Below, in pieces: positions 59,507-64,000 of a stretch of DNA of 64,000 bases. How positions within the stretch are numbered: position 1 is the first letter of the stretch; each line of letters starts with the position of its first letter. Below the pieces are notes generated by a model. The model worked only from the letters and a program-made list of their open reading frames with translations. It ran no database searches and had not been told where the DNA came from. Position numbers and translations under genes: made by a program. The stretch covers positions 180,387,501-180,451,500 of the forward strand of contig JAIOJX010000004.1 of the NCBI GenBank assembly GCA_022376925.1. The letters run 5' to 3'. The DNA comes from Tragulus kanchil. Taxonomy: Eukaryota; Chordata; Mammalia; Artiodactyla; Tragulidae.

Positions 59507-60376
59507 CTAGAGAGCGGAGGCAGGTGCACGGTAAGCGGAGAGGTCCCGGCGGCCCCCACAGCCAGCCTTCTTTGTCCCCCGGGACAGATGATGGGGGCAG
59601 ACCCCACCCTGTCTCCTCAGAGGCGCCCGTGCACCTGCGCCCCTCGGAGCAAAACCAATTGGAGGAGGGCTTAGATGCCGCTCTCAAGCTCAAGTCCGGA
59701 ATTTGACGTTGAAAACCAAGCGGACTCGGTCAAAGGAGGGCGGGCGATAGGGCCGAAGGTCACGTGGTCTGAGGGTCCACGAGCAAGTTAGAAAAGCAGC
59801 AAACTCTTAAAGAGAGTTTTAAAAACAGCCTGTGTGACCCCAGAGAGGAAGAGCTGGCTCCGATAGCAGCTACCAACAACTTTCCATTTCTCTTCTACTT
59901 CCTGCCGTTGGATTCCAAGACCTCCCTCCCTCCCTTCTAGCAAGACTCTTGTGTGACAGCTCTAGAAATTTCCTTTTGTGAACTGGCAGCCTCAGCCTCA
60001 CCTGGGGGGTGGGGGGATGCTAGAAATTCAGAATCTGTGCAGGTCCCTGGGCTGGAGCTTCAGGAGAGAAGTGGCCTCATCTTGAAAGAGGCACGACCGC
60101 CTTCATTAAAGGCCATGGTTAAGAGTCCCTCTTTTCTGAGGAGCACCCTGGTGGCCTCATGCTTAGGGTTCACTGCCTTGGCCCGGGGTTCCGTCACTGG
60201 TGGGGAACTGAGATCCCACAAGCTGCGTGGCTTGGGCCAAAAAAAAAAAAAAGACAGGAATTCCTCTTCTCCCACTTTGAAACTTCTGCCTCCTCCAAAT
60301 CTCTGAGCTCGGAGATTCCAGTACCCATCAAGGAACTCAAACCATGCACAGCAGGTCAGGTTAAATTTTCACTGTT

Positions 60377-60495
60377 GGGAATTCTCTGGTGGTCCAGGGG
60401 TGGGGCTCGGCACTCTCACTGCCAGGGCCCGGGTTTTGTCCTCGGTCGGGGAACCAGGATCCCGAAAGCTGGCATAGCACGGCCTTCAAGGAGAA
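60377..60495 (+). mobile_element. CHR-like SINE, short
   Basis: 'gggaattctctggtggtcc', 'gggcccgggttttgtcctc', 'ggaaccaggatcccgaaag'. Diverged. Confidence 0.65.
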
Positions 60496-60852
60496 AGTTT
60501 TTTGCCTGTTGTTGCCTGATGGACTGATAATGTTCCACACCTGCCAGCTTCCCCCAGCTACCTCTTCCCACCTCCTGCTCTCAGCCTCCCTTCTTCCTCA
60601 CCTGGATGGTTACCATAGCCCCCCAGCATGTGCACTCCGGGCACAAGGTCATCATCCAGCCAGGGAGATCTTTCCAAAAGCAAACCTAGCTACACCACCC
60701 CGGCTTACAAGGAGCGACTAGGAGCTACCACAGATGGGAGGAAGCTGACAAGACAAGAGGATGAAAGGCAGTGTGGGATCCCCGGACTGGATCCTGTGAC
60801 AGGAAAGAGACTTTTATGGAAAAAAAAGGTGAAATCCAAAGAAAGTCTGTAG

Positions 60853-61035
60853 TGGGACTTCCCTGGCTGTCCAGTGGCTAAGACTCCATGCTCCCCCTAT
60901 GTGGGGCCCAGGTTCGATCCCTGGCCAGGGGACTAGATCTCACGGGCTGCAGCGAAGGGTTCACATGCCACCATTAAATGATACCTCCTGCCAGCACAGC
61001 CCGATAAATAAATATTTTAAAACAACAACAACCAA
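60853..61035 (+). mobile_element. CHR-like SINE
   Basis: 'gggacttccctggctgtcca', 'caggttcgatccctggccag', followed by 'gataaataaatattttaaaa' and a CAA-rich end. Confidence 0.8.
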
Positions 61036-62029
61036 GTAAGTCTGTAGTTTAGTTAACAGTATCATTACCAATGTAAATTTCCTAATTTTGATTATTGGTC
61101 CATGATTATGTAAGATGTCAACAGGGGAGGAACCCGGGTGAAGGTGCAGTGGAAACTCTCCGTACTATCTTTTAATCTAAAAGATTGAAAAAAAAAAAAA
61201 AAACAACCCACACTAAGGGTTCCCAACTGCAGGTGGAATAAAATCCAGGCACTTCCCACGGCCAGCAAGGCTCTGCCCGCCCCTGCCGGCCTCCCAGCTC
61301 CCCGTGAGTGGGGGCCTCGCCTTCTCATTTACTGTGGTGTTTCCTGGGCCTGGCACGTCCTAAGCAAGCAACACGATTGCCCCACCACCTGTCAGCTCTG
61401 GCTCTGCCTCGTCCTGGAGTCTTCCCGCCCCGCATGGGTGCTGGCTGAGAAAGCATTTACTGCCACTCCCAGCGGCTCACAGCAGGGTCAGCACGCCCGC
61501 CTCGGAGCTCCTTCCCTTCCCCCATCAGCGCATCTCTGAGCCTGGCCATCCCAGGATCTGACTTCATTCCTGCAGCCCCCTCAGCAAGCACATGGCAGGT
61601 GAGGCAGGTGCTCCAGGGCATCTGTGCTTTGTGCCTTGCAGGGCTTGGAACAGCCGGCCCTATCCCATGTGTTTGCAGACTGGGAGGAGCCCCAGAGGGA
61701 TGTCAAAGCTCCCAGCACCTCGCACGTGGCCGTGGCCTCCTGCTGCAGTTGGGGAACCTGCCACCAGGTGGACGGCAGTGACTGCCTTTGATCAGGCAGG
61801 CCACAGAGCCAGGGTTCGCCTCACCTCACGACCCTGTCGTTAAGAGCAAGAAAGCAGCTATTTAGTACAAAATCCCACCACCTATCAGGGCCGTTCACAC
61901 TGGGGAGCCACTTTGTCCCGCATGCCCTCTCCCCAGGGCCTCACGGGGCAGGGCAGCGGGGGTGGGGTGCTGAGGAGATCTGCTGAACGTTTGCTTTTTT
62001 CCCCATCACGTCTCTTTTTAAAAATTCTT

Positions 62030-62325
62030 ATAGTTCTTTTCATCCATCTTTCTTTTTACTTTTTAAATATTTTTTGCCTCTAAGTCATCAGTTATTTTTT
62101 CATCCATCTTTGTTCTTCTGCCTTTGTGGGCCTCCCATCGCAGTGGCCTCTCTTCTTGCAGAGCACCAGCTCTGGGCACATGTGCTCCAGAGCGCTGGCT
62201 CATAAATGGACACACCGGTCCAGCTGCTCCACAGTACGTGGAATCTTCCCAGGCCACGGATTGAACAGGTGCCCCTTGCACTGCAAGGCGGACTCTCTAC
62301 CCACTGGACCACCAGGGAAGCCCCT
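62030..62325 (-). mobile_element. CHR-related SINE with degraded hairpin, reverse (copy at 63198-63493)
   Basis: 'catccatctttgttcttctg', 'gagcaccagctctgggcaca', 'ggattgaacaggtgcccctt' and 'ccaccagggaagcccc'. Here the palindrome has decayed to catgtgct. Confidence 0.82.
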
Positions 62326-62517
62326 GCTGAATGTTTGTAAGAGATGAGGCCGCTGCGGGGGTGAGGATGGACTGGAGGGGTCTGGCAGACACAGAAGACC
62401 TGCAGAAGCCTCTGCCAGTGACCCCTGGTTTGGTCATGGAGCAGTGGTGGAGACATACTGGGGCTGTGTTTTGGAGGTGCTGACCAGGACTGCTTCTGAT
62501 TGGATATAAAGGGTGAC

Positions 62518-62692
62518 AAGGGACTTCCCTGGTCCAGTGGCTAAGCCTCCAAGCTCCCAAGGCAGGGGGCCAAGGTTCAATCCCTGGTCAGGGAACTGGA
62601 TCCCATATGCTGCAACTAAAGGATCCTGCATGCAGCAATGGAGACTGACGATCCCGTGTGTCGCAAGGCCCAGCACAGTCAAGGAAAAGATG
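62518..62692 (+). mobile_element. CHR-like SINE (copy at 63686-63860)
   Basis: 'gggacttccctggtccagtg', 'aggttcaatccctggtcagg' and 'ggcccagcacagtcaagg'. Confidence 0.8.
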
Positions 62693-62710
62693 TCATGGCA
62701 GTTCACCTCT

Positions 62711-62894
62711 CAGTGTGAGTCACTCGGTCAGGTCTGACTTTCTGGGACCCCATGGACTGTAGCCTGACAAGCTCCCCTGTCCATGGAATTCCCCAGGCAA
62801 GAATACTGGCGTGGGTAGCCATTCCTTTCTCCAGGGGATCTTCCCAACCCAGGGATCGAACCCTGGTCTCCTGCATGGCAGGCAGATTCTTTAC
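62711..62894 (+). mobile_element. Bov-tA SINE (copy from 63879 to the window end)
   Basis: 'gagtcactcggtcaggtctg', 'gggaccccatggactgtagc', 'ctccaggggatcttcccaac' and 'ccagggatcgaaccctggtc'. Its first copy is cut by the block junction at about 62895; the second is cut by the window edge. Confidence 0.85.
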
Positions 62895-64000
62895 CATGCA
62901 CGTGGCCTCCTGCTGCAGTTGGGGAACCTGCCACCAGGTGGACGGCAGTGACTGCCTTTGATCAGGCAGGCCACAGAGCCAGGGTTCGCCTCACCTCACG
63001 ACCCTGTCGTTAAGAGCAAGAAAGCAGCTATTTAGTACAAAATCCCACCACCTATCAGGGCCGTTCACACTGGGGAGCCACTTTGTCCCGCATGCCCTCT
63101 CCCCAGGGCCTCACGGGGCAGGGCAGCGGGGGTGGGGTGCTGAGGAGATCTGCTGAACGTTTGCTTTTTTCCCCATCACGTCTCTTTTTAAAAATTCTTA
63201 TAGTTCTTTTCATCCATCTTTCTTTTACTTTTAAATATTTTTTGCCTCTAAGTCATCAGTTATTTTTTCATCCATCTTTGTTCTTCTGCCTTTGTGGGCC
63301 TCCCATCGCAGTGGCCTCTCTTCTTGCAGAGCACCAGCTCTGGGCACATGTGCTCCAGAGCGCTGGCTCATAAATGGACACACCGGTCCAGCTGCTCCAC
63401 AGTACGTGGAATCTTCCCAGGCCACGGATTGAACAGGTGCCCCTTGCACTGCAAGGCGGACTCTCTACCCACTGGACCACCAGGGAAGCCCCTGCTGAAT
63501 GTTTGTAAGAGATGAGGCCGCTGCGGGGGTGAGGATGGACTGGAGGGGTCTGGCAGACACAGAAGACCTGCAGAAGCCTCTGCCAGTGACCCCTGGTTTG
63601 GTCATGGAGCAGTGGTGGAGACATACTGGGGCTGTGTTTTGGAGGTGCTGACCAGGACTGCTTCTGATTGGATATAAAGGGTGACAAGGGACTTCCCTGG
63701 TCCAGTGGCTAAGCCTCCAAGCTCCCAAGGCAGGGGGCCAAGGTTCAATCCCTGGTCAGGGAACTGGATCCCATATGCTGCAACTAAAGGATCCTGCATG
63801 CAGCAATGGAGACTGACGATCCCGTGTGTCGCAAGGCCCAGCACAGTCAAGGAAAAGATGTCATGGCAGTTCACCTCTCAGTGTGAGTCACTCGGTCAGG
63901 TCTGACTTTCTGGGACCCCATGGACTGTAGCCTGACAAGCTCCCCTGTCCATGGAATTCCCCAGGCAAGAATACTGGCGTGGGTAGCCATTCCTTTCTCC

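Larger units (their letters stand above)
58160..60357. repeat. Tandem block duplication 16 (offset 1,103)
   Basis: Copy A is 58160-59250 and copy B 59263-60357, with about 12 bases of filler. It overlaps duplication 15, so the first 244 nt of the giant exon occur three times (exon edges 57260, 58403, 59506). Confidence 0.95.
59507..64000 (-). other. Intron upstream of the giant exon
   Basis: It contains five CHR-type SINE insertions, one Bov-tA and duplication 17. I searched the minus strand for the expected N-terminal exons of the long isoform and found none, so they should lie above 64000. Confidence 0.6.
61727..64000. repeat. Tandem block duplication 17 (offset 1,168), second copy running off the window
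   Basis: Copy A is about 61727-62895 and copy B from 62896 to the window end. The junction falls inside a Bov-tA SINE. The copies differ by two single-base T deletions in copy B. Confidence 0.93.

Noticed and set aside
2902..64000. Segmental duplication or transposon-driven amplification as the cause of the 1.1-kb repeats
   Set aside because: No shared sequence at the block edges, no terminal repeats or target-site duplications, and the blocks share nothing except their length.

Overview
This is mammalian DNA from a ruminant-type artiodactyl. The evidence is large introns with GT-AG splice sites, a CpG-island promoter, and tRNA-derived SINEs of the CHR and Bov-tA types, plus L1, L2, MIR and short mariner remnants. 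Almost the whole window is one minus-strand gene, TRIOBP (TRIO and F-actin binding protein, Tara). I recognised it from the actin-bundling repeat exon, the PH domain and the C-terminal coiled coil, and I checked it by exon-phase arithmetic. Seventeen coding exons plus an internal first exon join in frame. The short form (TRIOBP-1/Tara) comes to 582 codons plus stop, close to the 593 residues I recall for human. From the start of the giant exon to the stop, the long form has about 1,751 codons. The 5' coding exons of the long form lie beyond position 64000.

Layout, from high to low coordinates because the gene is on the minus strand: 57261-64000 is upstream intron, rich in SINEs. 55193-57260 is the giant exon with R1 and R2 repeats. 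47099-47213, 45330-46445, 40817-40894 and 37421-37558 are exons specific to the long form. The CpG island at about 29700-30540 carries the Tara first exon, which encodes only Met-Thr. 17239-21837 holds the PH-domain exons. 14171-15429 is a linker and the start of the coiled coil. 2569-8908 holds the coiled-coil exons and the stop. The probable 3' UTR runs down to a polyadenylation signal at 435-440.

The dominant structural feature is not biological annotation but a pattern in the sequence. At 17 places a block of about 1.08-1.17 kb is immediately followed by a second, nearly identical direct copy. Indels cluster near the junctions, and several junctions carry up to 27 bases of filler. Some copies cut exons in half. 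Removing one copy at each junction leaves every exon intact and in phase, and shortens the locus to roughly 45 kb. The best reading is unmerged overlapping contig ends, that is, an assembly artefact. I found no second protein-coding gene, no bacterial-type features, no CRISPR array and no functional tRNA or rRNA gene.

How the parts work together: the long promoter, outside the window, would give TRIOBP-5 (repeats, PH domain and coiled coil) or TRIOBP-4 (repeats only). The TRIOBP-4 stop codon is created by reading through the donor of the giant exon. The internal CpG island gives TRIOBP-1. In known biology the repeat isoforms bundle F-actin in hair-cell stereocilia rootlets, and TRIOBP-1 binds TRIO and actin in most cells.
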